Shown piece by piece: positions 1-9,088 of a stretch of 21,550 nt of DNA. Origin of the DNA: an uncultured Chromatiaceae bacterium (GTDB lineage: Bacteria > Pseudomonadota > Gammaproteobacteria > Enterobacterales > Alteromonadaceae). Position numbers and translations under genes: made by a program. The stretch is from assembly GCA_937978655.1 (NCBI GenBank), contig CALJUX010000060.1, positions 1-21,550 of the forward strand, in the 5' to 3' direction. The notes beneath the pieces were generated by a model. It did not search any database, was not told the DNA's origin, and worked only from the letters and a program-made list of their open reading frames with translations. The first letter of the stretch is position 1, and the number at the start of each line of letters is the position of its first letter.

Positions 1-54
1 GCGCAGATACTGGCTTGGCTATAACGAAGTGGCCAAAATTGGTTGACCACTACA
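1..54 (-). mobile_element. Possible end of an IS3-like insertion sequence at the contig edge
   Basis: Read on the minus strand, 54 to 25 starts TGTAGTGGTCAACCAATTTT and continues GGCCACTTCG. I recall ends of this type from IS3-family elements. The gene reading into it from 157 meets a stop formed by the TGTAG at its tip, as expected for an insertion. Only about 50 bases lie in the window, so neither a transposase nor the partner repeat can be seen. A contig starting at a repeated IS end would be typical of short-read assembly. The family call comes from memory of terminal sequences only. Confidence 0.35.
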
Positions 55-157
55 GACCATAGACTTGCTTATTTGCTTGCAATTCATGCAGGATAAATAG
101 AGCTTTCAAATGATACTGCTCAGCTTCGCTAGTCCTATCTAATTCAGAGTCTTCCAT
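50..157 (-). pseudogene. N-terminal fragment of an unknown gene, cut by the IS-like end
   Basis: An ATG at 157-155 is preceded by a strong Shine-Dalgarno sequence (TAAGGAG, six bases upstream), which is the main reason to believe in it. The frame gives about 35 residues, acidic at the start (MEDSELDRTSEAEQYHLKAL), then a likely helix. It stops at 52-50, inside the IS-like terminal sequence. The native part is therefore about 34 codons (55-157), and the rest of the gene was displaced or lies outside the window. I do not recognise the protein. A genuinely tiny gene is also possible. Confidence 0.3.
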
Positions 158-582
158 GTGCTCTCCTTACCTTGCTGTATGCGTCTCGTCTAATAATCCG
201 TCTTCAAAGTCAGTCTGCGCGCAAGTCGAACATTTTTCTGCCTTCGTTTCTGATTTTTACTCATACCAAATTAACGCTGAAGTACCTCTATTTCAACAGA
301 TTTCTCTTACATCAGTAAATTTGCGTCTGGCAAAATTTATACAGGCGGTTCGCTAGTTGTTCTTGAATTTACTCAAGCTGGACACTTGGGAATTTATCCA
401 GCGATTTTTGCTGCCGTAAGAAGTAATGATCACGCATTTACCAGAACGCTGAATGTCAGCTATTGGCACATAACCACTATTCGCTGAAGTGGTACTTTCC
501 ATGAAAGTGGTGGTGCGATTGATTTGCAACACGTGGTAAGAGCAGGTTGTAATGAGGTGGTAAAGAAAATGCAATTAACCAC
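158..582. other. Stretch without a convincing gene, between two IS remnants
   Basis: About 425 bases without a recognisable gene. A 24-codon minus-strand frame (264-190, very basic, starting MSKNQKRRQK) lies just upstream of the small gene at 157, but I see no ribosome binding site for it. A plus-strand frame open from about 287 to 487 looks protein-like but has neither a start codon nor a ribosome binding site. It could be the eroded end of a lost gene. The boundary at about 583 is where similarity to the IS10-type transposase stops. Confidence 0.3.
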
Positions 583-1353
583 CAAATTGGATACCAACAG
601 CCACGGCTCTTTGAACGGCAGATGCTTATCGCATTTTTTCAGTTTCCAGCCTTTGCTCGCGAGCACGGCGCGACAGGCATATTGCTGAGATTGGCCCAGC
701 GCAATTTCACCCAATACCATCGGCTGTTGTTTGGCCTTTTTATACACTTTCGAGACACTGATAAATTCGGATTGGTCCGGCAATCGGAGCGATACCTGAC
801 CGCGCACCCGGCCGATAAAATGCCAGCCCAAAGCGCTCACTTCCTTAAACCACGGCACTTTGAAGCCTGCATCGGTCACTATCACCGGCCGGCAGCGCTT
901 GGGCAGCATCACCTTTAACCGGGTCAAAAAGGCTTTGTGAAGATGCGGGCAGTTGTAGTCGGATTCGGTCGTGACCATCTGCAACAACGTCATTGCCCTG
1001 CCTTCAACGGCCAGGCTGGCGCGTAGGATAAAGTGGCGACGCTCCTTATCAGCATTACTCCAATCGACCAAGATAAGTGGTTGTTTTCCCTTCACTAAAG
1101 CACCAGTCATTGCGGTGTAAAACTCAGGCACAGCCTGTTGCATGGTGGTGTGGCTGAGCAGCCGGTCTGCCCGTTTAATGCAGTGTCGCTCTTGCGCATC
1201 GCTTTCAATGCCACGGCCAATCGCGGTGACGCTGCACTGACCGTTGGTCAGCAAACTTTGCAGTGATGCCGTCAGCGAATTTAAAAGATGTTTATGGAAA
1301 GATTTTGGGGTGACAATTTCGAGAAAATCGTCGAGCATGGCTTGAGCATTCAT
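583..1353 (-). pseudogene. IS10-like (IS4 family) DDE transposase, N-terminal 257 residues
   Basis: The protein closely follows the IS10 transposase plan. There is a helical N-terminus, a first catalytic Asp in LVDWSN (D97), a second in IVTDAGFKVPW (D161), then SRVRG-like GRVRGQV and EPWLLVSNL up to residue 257. D97 and D161 fall at the same residue numbers as in IS10. The third catalytic residue, the Glu of the YREK signature, should follow about 25 residues later but is absent. After residue 257 the reading frame runs on to a stop at 460 through sequence unlike any IS4 transposase (VNCIFFTTSLQ). The gene is thus broken and cannot make an active enzyme. Its missing C-terminal third is present in direct orientation at 9615-10020. 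Confidence 0.85.
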
Positions 1354-1470
1354 GGCGTGCTCCGCGGTTAGGTTTAGTTTTGGCGAACGATCAGATCAGG
1401 AACTGCCATGAATGTTCCCTCCTGCACCTAAATTATTGTTTTACCTTTCATATTTCTGGGGATACCTCAG
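583..1470 (-). mobile_element. IS10-like element (IS4 family), 5' two thirds, 3' end missing
   Basis: The outer end lies at 1470. Read inward on the minus strand it starts CTGAGGTATCCCCAGAAATA, which resembles the ends of IS10 (CTGA then GATCCCC). It matches 17 of 21 positions of the opposite-end repeat found at 9584-9604. The piece carries the start of the transposase and then ends at about 583 in the middle of the gene, where unrelated sequence begins. The length kept is about 888 bp. The missing part corresponds to the piece at 9584-10020. Confidence 0.8.
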
Positions 1471-1656
1471 GTAATGGACACCATTGACCACGATACTGCC
1501 AAAGCCCGAGATAATGCCATTTGTGGTAACAGTGGTCGTGGTCACTGGTGGGGTAACAGCCGCCTTTGGCTGGACTGTCGCTTGTTGCTCACCACCGCCA
1601 CAACCTGTCAGCATTGATGTTATCGCGAGGGTCAGAACTGAAATTTTATACTTCAT
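1471..1656 (-). pseudogene. Lipoprotein, DUF5666-like N-terminus, truncated by the IS10-like end
   Basis: The ATG at 1656 follows a CGGAG ribosome binding site about eight bases upstream. The product starts with a lipoprotein signal peptide (MKYKISVLTLAITSMLTGCG) whose lipobox LTGC would be lipidated at Cys19. A Thr/Val/Pro-rich linker follows, then GIISGFGSIVVNGVHY, the opening pattern of DUF5666-type proteins (a glycine-rich G-FGS-VNGV strand). After residue 62 the codons come from the IS terminal repeat. They add LRYPQKYER and a stop at 1441. The rest of the gene is not in the window. The truncated peptide may still be exported and lipidated. The domain call rests on a short motif only; the lipoprotein call is firm. 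Confidence 0.65.
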
Positions 1657-2210
1657 AAACTACTCCGGGGTTGAATGAATAACTGCTTCACTGAAATTGA
1701 CATCTGTCCAAGATCTGCAGTAATGCTGTGTTCGGCGCTACCGGAAAGTACTCTGCAAACATTAAGGTGAGCTTAGGAAATGAGCATATTTGTCTGGGGT
1801 TTTGCTATCTTCGATTGCAAAACGCAGCAAGGTTGAGTCGCTGGTAAAGCCGTACAACAAGACTGAACAATGAAACGCCTACGGCAATCGCTGGGGACAT
1901 GCCACTGAGGCGGCAACGATTGCGAGGGCTAACGGATATCCAAAAAACACTAGCGCATGTCCCACTTGAAGTTGTGAACCGACGTTGTTTTTCTACCCAA
2001 AACGCGCTGACCAAGCTTCGACCTATACCAAAAGGTATATAGCGACCTGGACAAAAGTTATGCTACCTTGATATTAGTAATACGTTTTTTAGTAATAGCT
2101 TATGCGTTGAATAGAAAACTAATGCGAGCGCTAAAAAATTTTAAAGACGAAGCTTAAACGATTAACCTTGCAAGGTTGTGCTGAAACAACCAGTAGTTGA
2201 GACATGCTGA
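1657..2210. other. Intergenic region between the divergent lipoprotein and sensor genes
   Basis: About 550 bases with no supportable gene. Short open frames exist on both strands around 1805-2035, but they lack ribosome binding sites and recognisable motifs. The region should hold the promoters of the minus-strand lipoprotein and of the plus-strand sensor at 2211. The last 170 bases are AT-rich. A perfect short inverted repeat lies at 2024-2039 and is listed separately. Confidence 0.4.
2024..2039. promoter_or_regulatory. Perfect 6-bp inverted repeat upstream of the globin-EAL gene
   Basis: TATACC-AAAA-GGTATA is a perfect 16-base palindrome with a four-base centre. It lies about 170 bases before the start at 2211, in AT-rich sequence. 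It could be an operator for a dimeric regulator. I know no regulator with this site, and a chance palindrome of this size in AT-rich DNA is not rare. Confidence 0.2.
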
Positions 2211-5200
2211 ATGCAAAATCTTTCTGATGAATTGTTGGACGCTATTGCGCTCAACGAAGCTAATTTTGAGCAGCGGAAGGCGTTTATTGGACTTACTTTG
2301 GACGATGTAGAGCTATTAACTTCTGTACATTTGCCAATGCAAGAATTTGAACGTGAGCTGGTCGATGGCTTTTATGAGCATCTTCTTAGCTTTGATCGAG
2401 TTCGCGAGATTTTGCATTCGGAACAATTACAGACCTCGCTGCGTAAAACCCAGTCTAAGTATTTCAGAGAACTGACAGCCGGTGTCTATGACTTAGAGTA
2501 TGCAAAAAATCGTGTCTTGGTGGGACTAGCGCATGAACGGATCGGCCTCACTGCTGAGTGGTATATCGGCGCCTATGGGGCTTTTTTGTCCTTATGCAAC
2601 AAATTTATAGCTGTGTTGAATGCAAAGTCGCCAAGGTTGAGCGAACCCATAATTTCTGCATTAAACAAAGTTGCGCTGCTTGATATCACTTTAGCGCTCG
2701 ATGCATATGGCCACGCCAGTCAACAACACCTAATCGCCACGAAAAATAGCCTCTCTAGCCAATACTCATTTCAGCTCTCTTTGCGCGCTGCAATTGATCG
2801 AGTGCAAAAGTCTTTCATTTCAGCACTCTCTTACGATGAGTCTTTAGAGCAACTACTGAATGAGCTGATTAAGCTAACCCAAAGTGAATTCGGTTTAATC
2901 GGCGATGTCGTCTCAAATTCTGGCGATTTGCCCTTTTTAAATGTTCGTGTGTTAACGAACATTTCTTGGGATGCAGAAACTACCAAACTGTATCAAGACA
3001 ACAAACGGACAGGACTTGAATTTCATCGTCCTGATAACTTGTTGGGAGAAGTTATTCGTAGCCGAAAAGCTGTTATCGCGAATGACCCTAGCAATGATCC
3101 GCGTGCTGGTGGAACGCCTGATGGTCATCCCGTGTTGCAATCATATTTAGGGATCCCATTTTTCCAGCGTGATAACGTGATTGGGATGATTGGGCTGGCG
3201 AATCGCCCCGGCGGCTATGATGAGGCGCTTGTCGAATCACTTCAGCCCTTGATTGACACGCTTGAAACTCTGAATGAAGCGAGGTTGCTTAAAGCACAGC
3301 TTGCTATTAGTGAGGCTGAGAATTCGCGTCTGGCGATGATTGTCAGAGAAACTGTGAATGCAGTTCTGGTAACTGATCCTGATTTCAGGATCCAATGGTG
3401 CAATCCTGCTTTTGAAAGCATGAGTGGATACTCGCTCCAGACACTATTAGGCGAAAATCCGCTTAAGTTCCTCTCTGGAGCGAAAACATCAGCTGAAGTT
3501 TTAACAAAAATTCAGACCAGCATCACATCAAAGAGTGCCGTTGAGTTTGAGCTGGCAAATTACCGCAGTTGTGGAGAAGAGTATTGGATCCATGCTGCGT
3601 GCAATCCCACTTTTACAACGTCCGGATCACATAACGGATTCGTCATCATTGCGTTGGATATAACCAAAACCAGACAACAGCAAGATGCGCTAGCAAATTT
3701 TAAAAGTGTGGTCGACCAGACGCTTGATGCAGTTCTGTTCTTTGATGCCGACAGTTTAGACATCCTCTATGCGAACACCGGTGCGCAACGGCAGTTGCAA
3801 CGCACTGAATCTGAATTAAAGTCATTGCGTCCCTACGATTTCAAACCTGAGTATGATGAAGTTGCATTCAAACGCCTCATCGCGCCGCTGGTTAACGGCA
3901 GTATCGAGGCCGTTGTTTTAAAAACCGTACACGAAACTCCGGATGGAGCACAGAGCCCTGTTGAAGTATCGATGCAATTGGTAAAGACGACATTTAATCA
4001 GCGTATCGTGATCAATATCCTTCGTGATATCAGCGTGCAAACCCGTCTTGAGGAATTACGCGAGTCCAATCAGAGCCGGGTTCTCAGTTTGTTGCAGCGC
4101 TCCGCTGATGCGATGGGGATTATTGATGATGGCAAGTTTGTTGACTGTAATCTCGCTGCGCTCGAACTCTTTGGCTTTGAGAAAAAAGACCAGCTGATAG
4201 GAAAGACTCCGGTTGATATTTCACAGCCAATGCAGCCACAAGGCTTCAGCACCAAACTCGCGCAAGACTATTTGACTAAGGCTCTCACAGATGGATATCA
4301 GCGATTCGAGTGGTTACATCAAACAAAACGGGGCAGTGACACGCCAATAGAGGTTACCTTAACCCCAGTGATTTTTCACGATAAGACCTGTATTCAAGCT
4401 GTATGGCGCGACTTAACTGACTTAAAAGCTCAAGAGCACAAAATAAAGCAGCTTGCGTATTTTGACGATCTGACAGGCCTTGCAAATCGCAATCTGTTCA
4501 GCGAGCGAATCAACCACCTGTTATCGCTGGCTAAGCGTGTGAATTACTCCATCGCTGTTGTTTTTATCCAAATCGCCAACATGAACGATATCAATGAGAC
4601 CTTGGGTTATAGCGCCGGAGATTTGGTTGTCAAGGCGGTTGCCAAAAGGCTTTCAGCGACAGTTCGTAGTGCCGACGCTATCGCCCGATATGTGTTTGAA
4701 GCAGCCGATGCCGAAGGGCTTGATGAAACACATGTCGACCGTGAATTTGACTCATTGGCTCGGTTAAATTGCGACAATTTTGCGCTCGCTGCGGTTGTGA
4801 CAGGGCAGGATGCCGTTGCCGCAATGATCACACGCCTGAATCAAGTCATGGCATTGCCGTTTGAGATTTCAGGCTCAGATGTTGTGGTTGCGGTCAGAAC
4901 TGGCGTGTCACTCTATCCAGAAGATGCACAGAACTACGAGGAGCTTACCCGGGGGGCTAACATCGCGCTGAATCAGGCGATAGAGCTTGCACTACCGACC
5001 TGCTATTTCAATCTGTCGCTCGGTGAGCAAATACAACGTAATGCACTGATGATGAAGCATTTAGAAGTTACCTTGCACAAAACACCAGAACATCTGAGCT
5101 TGCGTTATCAACCGCAGATCAACCTTCACACCGGCCAGTTGTCTGGCGCAGAAGTGTTAATTCGCTGGCACGATCCTGAGCTGGGCTGGATAAGTCCGGC

Positions 5201-5831
5201 TGTGTTTATCCCGCTGGCCGAAGAGCGAGGTTTAATTGATAAAGTGACAACCTGGGTTGTGGAATCAACTTGCCAGCAATTGAATGACTGGAAGAGTCAC
5301 GGTATTAACCTCTCGGCTGAGCAAGGCATAAAACTCGCGGTCAATCTGTCAGCCCGCAGCCTTTATGATGCGGCATTTCTTGAAAGCCTCATTGCACAAA
5401 TCAAACTCCAGGGCCTCAGTAGCGATGATTTCGAGTTTGAGCTGACCGAAACCGGCTTGATGCGAGACCCAGATCAGGCCATGAATTTGCTTAAATATCT
5501 ACGTCTGTCCGGGTTTAAATTAGCGATTGATGATTTTGGTATCGGTCAATCCTCCCTGAGCTATCTTAAAAATATTGACGCAGACATCCTGAAAATTGAC
5601 ATGTTCTTCGTTCGCAGCATGCTCACGGATAAAGCGAACTACGCAATTGTGAAAACTATCATCTCGACAGCCAAAATTTTTGGCATGAAAACGCTGGCTG
5701 AGGGTGTTGAAGATGAAGCTATTGCAACGGAACTTAAAGCGCTTGGTTGCGATTATGCACAGGGCTATTTTTATGATGCCCCTCTTCCTCCCACTCAATT
5801 CTATGAAAAGTGGCTAACCAGATTTGCTTGA
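2211..5831 (+). CDS. Globin-coupled c-di-GMP phosphodiesterase: globin-GAF-PAS3-degenerate GGDEF-EAL
   Basis: 1206 residues with no membrane segment. Residues 1-165 are a sensor globin of the globin-coupled family. The proximal heme ligand is His108 in VGLAHERIGL and a probable distal Tyr is Tyr55 (DGFYEHLL), so heme and O2 binding are likely. A GAF domain (about 190-350) and three PAS domains (about 370-490, 500-620, 630-745) follow. The GGDEF-type domain starts with DDLTGLANR, but its signature is replaced by NCDNF (853-857) after an insertion of roughly 25 residues, so cyclase activity is not expected. The EAL domain (about 945-1200) has EVL (Glu981) in place of EAL, but keeps NLS, ELTE, DDFG, KID, AEGVE and QGY, so phosphodiesterase activity is expected. 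The role inferred is oxygen-controlled hydrolysis of cyclic di-GMP. The Aer-like receptor follows after a 56-base gap. Confidence 0.9.
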   Translation: MQNLSDELLDAIALNEANFEQRKAFIGLTLDDVELLTSVHLPMQEFERELVDGFYEHLLSFDRVREILHSEQLQTSLRKTQSKYFRELTAGVYDLEYAKNRVLVGLAHERIGLTAEWYIGAYGAFLSLCNKFIAVLNAKSPRLSEPIISALNKVALLDITLALDAYGHASQQHLIATKNSLSSQYSFQLSLRAAIDRVQKSFISALSYDESLEQLLNELIKLTQSEFGLIGDVVSNSGDLPFLNVRVLTNISWDAETTKLYQDNKRTGLEFHRPDNLLGEVIRSRKAVIANDPSNDPRAGGTPDGHPVLQSYLGIPFFQRDNVIGMIGLANRPGGYDEALVESLQPLIDTLETLNEARLLKAQLAISEAENSRLAMIVRETVNAVLVTDPDFRIQWCNPAFESMSGYSLQTLLGENPLKFLSGAKTSAEVLTKIQTSITSKSAVEFELANYRSCGEEYWIHAACNPTFTTSGSHNGFVIIALDITKTRQQQDALANFKSVVDQTLDAVLFFDADSLDILYANTGAQRQLQRTESELKSLRPYDFKPEYDEVAFKRLIAPLVNGSIEAVVLKTVHETPDGAQSPVEVSMQLVKTTFNQRIVINILRDISVQTRLEELRESNQSRVLSLLQRSADAMGIIDDGKFVDCNLAALELFGFEKKDQLIGKTPVDISQPMQPQGFSTKLAQDYLTKALTDGYQRFEWLHQTKRGSDTPIEVTLTPVIFHDKTCIQAVWRDLTDLKAQEHKIKQLAYFDDLTGLANRNLFSERINHLLSLAKRVNYSIAVVFIQIANMNDINETLGYSAGDLVVKAVAKRLSATVRSADAIARYVFEAADAEGLDETHVDREFDSLARLNCDNFALAAVVTGQDAVAAMITRLNQVMALPFEISGSDVVVAVRTGVSLYPEDAQNYEELTRGANIALNQAIELALPTCYFNLSLGEQIQRNALMMKHLEVTLHKTPEHLSLRYQPQINLHTGQLSGAEVLIRWHDPELGWISPAVFIPLAEERGLIDKVTTWVVESTCQQLNDWKSHGINLSAEQGIKLAVNLSARSLYDAAFLESLIAQIKLQGLSSDDFEFELTETGLMRDPDQAMNLLKYLRLSGFKLAIDDFGIGQSSLSYLKNIDADILKIDMFFVRSMLTDKANYAIVKTIISTAKIFGMKTLAEGVEDEAIATELKALGCDYAQGYFYDAPLPPTQFYEKWLTRFA

Positions 5832-5887
5832 CAGTCCAGCAAACGACTAGAACCAGACGAAATTCAAGAGATAACAGAGATAAGCAT

Positions 5888-7441
5888 ATGCGTAATAATC
5901 AGCCCGTTACTCGGCAAGAAAAAACATTTAGCCCCGAGACTAAGCTCATTTCGGTAACGGATTTAAACGGCAATATTGTCGACTGCAATGACGAATTCGT
6001 ATCAATTAGTGGTTTTGCTAAAAACGAACTGATAGGTCAGCCCCATAATATCGTGCGCCACCCCGATATGCCTGAAGCCGCATTCCAAATGATGTGGTCA
6101 AATCTAAAAGCTGGAAGACCTTGGATGGGGCTGGTGAAAAATCGCTGTAAAAATGGCGACTACTATTGGGTAGATGCTTACGTAACTCCAGTCTCTGAAA
6201 ACGGAAGGATAGTGGGTTATGAGTCTGTGCGTTTTTGTCCTAAACGAGCTGACATTGACCGAGCTCAGAGATTGTACCTCAAACTGAAGCAAGGAGGTTC
6301 TACAAAGCAGTCTTCGCCTCTTAGTGCTGAAAACATCTTCCTATCAGTAGCTGTTATCGTGTGTGCTTCTGTATATCTGCTGGGATTTGCTGAAACCTCA
6401 GAATTGCTTTTGTTGTTCGCAGCTTTAGTCTATGCGGTTTGGGCTTCGCAAAGTAAAAAACTAACTATAAAAGCTCTGGAAGAACTTCTGGCAGGAAATT
6501 TCTCAGATAAATTGGCCGCTCAAACTTACACCGATGATAAAACTAAGCTCGGCCTGATTAAAGTCGCTATCAAGAGTCAGCATGCTCATCTCAATACTGT
6601 GATTACGCGGCTTGAAGATGCCGCAAGAAGAGTTGCTCAAGAATCTGTTCGTGGCTCTGAACTCACTGAATTAACTATGCGTGAAATAGAACGACAACAA
6701 TCTGAAACTTTTCAGGTTGCGACCGCAATGAATGAAATGACCACTACAATCAGCGAAGTGTCCAGGCATGTGACTGACACTGCAATTCAAGCTGATACAG
6801 CGAACCAACTTGCAATAGACGGGAATAAAAACGCTGAGATAACTCGGACCTCTATCGAGAAACTAAGAACGTCTGTCGAGGACATTAGCCAGTCAGTCGG
6901 TCAGGTATCGCTACAAACCCAACATATTGCAACTGCGGCACAGATGATCGAGCAGATTGCTGAACAGACGAACTTATTAGCGTTAAATGCTGCAATTGAA
7001 GCGGCGCGTGCTGGAGAGCAGGGCCGAGGTTTTGCTGTTGTCGCTGATGAGGTTCGAAATCTCGCTAAAAGAACACAAGAAAGCACACGAGAAATTTATA
7101 GCATCGTCGCGCAACTGACAAAAAGTGCGCAAGGCGCAGTAAGTGTTGCAGAGCGGGGGACTGCCGACGCTGAAAACGGACTTGCCAATGTTGTGCGAAG
7201 TGCAGAAATGTTGAATGGGATTTCCGATGCCGTGAAGCAGATTGCCTCGATGTCCACACAAATGGCTGCAGCTGTTGAGGAGCAGGCTCATGTCGCTGAG
7301 GATATCAATCGGCAAGTAGTCAACATTTCCGATTTAGCTTCAACAAGTGCTGAAAGTGCGGTCAATACGGCTGGGTCTATTAGCACTTTACGACATGTTT
7401 CAGATGAACTGCATGAGCTTGTAAAGCGATTCAGTCGCTAA
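5888..7441 (+). CDS. Aer-like PAS chemoreceptor (energy or oxygen taxis)
   Basis: 517 residues from the ATG at 5888. An in-frame start at 5810 would overlap the previous gene and add 26 residues without family features, so I prefer 5888. The N-terminal PAS domain (about 15-125) has the NIVRHPDMPEAAF signature of Aer-type FAD-binding PAS sensors. A hydrophobic hairpin follows (about 150-166 and 172-187), with almost no periplasmic part, as in E. coli Aer (506 residues). The rest is a methyl-accepting signalling domain with the conserved tip QTNLLALNAAIEAARAGE and GFAVVADEVRNLA. It would pass redox or oxygen signals to CheA/CheW at the inner membrane. Its position right after a globin-controlled phosphodiesterase suggests a shared oxygen response. 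Cofactor and ligand are inferred from the family. Confidence 0.9.
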   Translation: MRNNQPVTRQEKTFSPETKLISVTDLNGNIVDCNDEFVSISGFAKNELIGQPHNIVRHPDMPEAAFQMMWSNLKAGRPWMGLVKNRCKNGDYYWVDAYVTPVSENGRIVGYESVRFCPKRADIDRAQRLYLKLKQGGSTKQSSPLSAENIFLSVAVIVCASVYLLGFAETSELLLLFAALVYAVWASQSKKLTIKALEELLAGNFSDKLAAQTYTDDKTKLGLIKVAIKSQHAHLNTVITRLEDAARRVAQESVRGSELTELTMREIERQQSETFQVATAMNEMTTTISEVSRHVTDTAIQADTANQLAIDGNKNAEITRTSIEKLRTSVEDISQSVGQVSLQTQHIATAAQMIEQIAEQTNLLALNAAIEAARAGEQGRGFAVVADEVRNLAKRTQESTREIYSIVAQLTKSAQGAVSVAERGTADAENGLANVVRSAEMLNGISDAVKQIASMSTQMAAAVEEQAHVAEDINRQVVNISDLASTSAESAVNTAGSISTLRHVSDELHELVKRFSR

Positions 7442-7545
7442 TTTGATTCAACCAAGGTCTATAGATCGCTCAGTAATTACAAACTTCTGATCGTCTGATT
7501 TTGTGCATTGTATGAGAATAAGTTGATTTATCTCAAATGACTCAA

Positions 7546-7574
7546 TTGTCTTATTTGTCCTATTCGGGTAAAGT
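7546..7574 (+). promoter_or_regulatory. Candidate sigma-70 promoter for the BdlA-like gene
   Basis: TTGTCT (7546-7551) and TAAAGT (7569-7574) are separated by 17 bases and lie about 90 bases before the start at 7666. The same TAAAGT, followed about 14 bases later by AACGATGC, also faintly recalls a flagellar sigma-28 promoter, as is common for chemoreceptors. The -10 part of that match is poor. Both readings are weak. Confidence 0.25.
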
Positions 7575-7665
7575 GTAGGCAGTATAAACGATGCTCTGAC
7601 GCTGCAAGTTGTTTGCGACCAAATGTAACGGTCAGCGCTATATTGCTTAAGAAATGCGAGGTTGT

Positions 7666-8970
7666 ATGTTTTTTCGCCGAAATCAGAATGGCTCCGTAAT
7701 TGATGAACTTGACTCTGTGCGGACGCTTTCACATTCTCTTAGCTTAGAAATTGACGCAATAAAAAATCATACTGCCTATATTTCGTTTACCGGCGATGGC
7801 TATGTTCTGGATGCAAACAACCTCTTCTTGTCGACAATGGGATACCGTCTTGATGAGGTAATAGGCCGCCATCACAGGCTGTTTTGCTCAGACACAATAG
7901 TAAAAAGTGCAGAATATAAAATGTTTTGGGACGACTTAAAGCAGGGACATTCGTTTAAAGGCACGTTCGAACGCATCAGAAAAAATGGTGACAGAGTAAT
8001 GCTGGAGTCCAGCTATTTCCCGGTTATTACCGATTCTGGCGAAGTAACGAAGATAATTAAAATCGCCAGTGATGTAACGAAGACGTACGAGTTATTGTTC
8101 CAAAAAGAAGCGCTCTTGAATTCATTGGATAAATCACTTGCTGTTATTGAGTTTTCGCCCGATGGGACAGTCTTAAACGCAAATAATAATTTCCTGAAAG
8201 TGATGGGTTATTCGCTAGAACAACTAGTTGGTAAACACCATAGAATGTTTTGCGAGAGTAGTTTTTATATAGAAAACCCACATTTTTGGCAGGGTTTAGC
8301 GCGCGGGGACTACCAATCGGGTCGATACAAACGTATTAATGCGGCTGGACAAGTCGTCTGGCTGGAGGCGACTTATAATCCGATTCAAGACAGAAATGGC
8401 CATACCTGCAGGGTTATCAAATTTGCTTCCGATATCACTGAACGAGTCCACAGAGGGTTGCAAACTATTGAAATTGCGACTGAGACATCAAGTTATACAT
8501 CAAATATTGCCGATCAAACCCTTGGTATTCTGGCTGAATCGACCCAAACAGCACATCAAATTGCAGAGCAGATTAAAAACTCTGCTTCCATGAGTGATCA
8601 TTTATTAGAGCAATCAAAAAGCATAGAAGCAATTGTCTCTACGATTCGCGCTATTGCAGATCAAACAAATCTACTCGCGCTTAATGCTGCGATCGAAGCA
8701 GCCCGAGCAGGCGATTCTGGCCGAGGATTTGCCGTTGTAGCTGATGAAGTTCGAAAATTAGCAGCGAGAACTACCCAAGCAACTCACGAGATTGCTGCTG
8801 TGGTAACACAAAACTCTACTCTCATTAGTGGTATCAATGAAGAATTGAGCACAGTCTCCTCATTGGCTTTGGCCGGCGAAGCCGTAAATACAAATGTCGC
8901 AAATAGTCTCAATGAAGTTAATACAAGCATAATTAATTTGGTCAAATCACTTGAAGCCTTAAAAGTTTAA
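7666..8970 (+). CDS. Soluble PAS-PAS-MCP sensor, BdlA architecture
   Basis: 434 residues from the ATG at 7666, which has a GAGG ribosome binding site just upstream and gives the MFFRR start common in this family. An alternative ATG at 7654 would add four residues. There is no membrane segment. Two similar PAS domains (about 31-137 and 150-257) each carry an HHR-FC motif (GRHHRLFC and GKHHRMFC). A chemoreceptor signalling domain follows (about 265-434) with the tip QTNLLALNAAIEAARAGD and GRGFAVVADEVRKLAART. This order and length match BdlA of Pseudomonas aeruginosa (417 residues), a cytoplasmic protein needed for biofilm dispersion and linked to c-di-GMP phosphodiesterases. The nearby EAL protein makes such a partnership attractive here but unproven. 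The C-terminal helix after the tip looks short. Confidence 0.88.
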   Translation: MFFRRNQNGSVIDELDSVRTLSHSLSLEIDAIKNHTAYISFTGDGYVLDANNLFLSTMGYRLDEVIGRHHRLFCSDTIVKSAEYKMFWDDLKQGHSFKGTFERIRKNGDRVMLESSYFPVITDSGEVTKIIKIASDVTKTYELLFQKEALLNSLDKSLAVIEFSPDGTVLNANNNFLKVMGYSLEQLVGKHHRMFCESSFYIENPHFWQGLARGDYQSGRYKRINAAGQVVWLEATYNPIQDRNGHTCRVIKFASDITERVHRGLQTIEIATETSSYTSNIADQTLGILAESTQTAHQIAEQIKNSASMSDHLLEQSKSIEAIVSTIRAIADQTNLLALNAAIEAARAGDSGRGFAVVADEVRKLAARTTQATHEIAAVVTQNSTLISGINEELSTVSSLALAGEAVNTNVANSLNEVNTSIINLVKSLEALKV

Positions 8971-9088
8971 TTATATTGATAATGGTTTTTATTTATATGG
9001 TTATTCATATATTACTAAAGTGATATTTTCATTGGGTGGATTGTTGAGTATATTGATTTTGATAAGTTAATTATTCAATAGGGATGTT

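Noticed and set aside
156..356. Open frame of 66 codons on the plus strand
   Set aside because: No ribosome binding site and no recognisable motif. It lies opposite the start of the small minus-strand gene, which has a strong ribosome binding site.
353..582. Continuation of the left transposase frame to 460 and an overlapping minus-strand frame to 353
   Set aside because: The residues after position 257 do not resemble any IS4-family transposase, and the true continuation is found at 9615-10020. It is read-through into foreign sequence.
1805..2014. 69-codon minus-strand frame before the globin-EAL gene
   Set aside because: No ribosome binding site, no motif, and a composition unlike the neighbouring proteins.
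5810..5887. Upstream start for the Aer-like receptor
   Set aside because: It overlaps the preceding gene and adds a 26-residue, Arg-rich stretch not found in the family. The ATG at 5888 gives the usual N-terminus.
7448..7732. 94-codon minus-strand frame between the two chemoreceptor genes
   Set aside because: It runs over the likely promoter and the start of the BdlA-like gene and has no motif.
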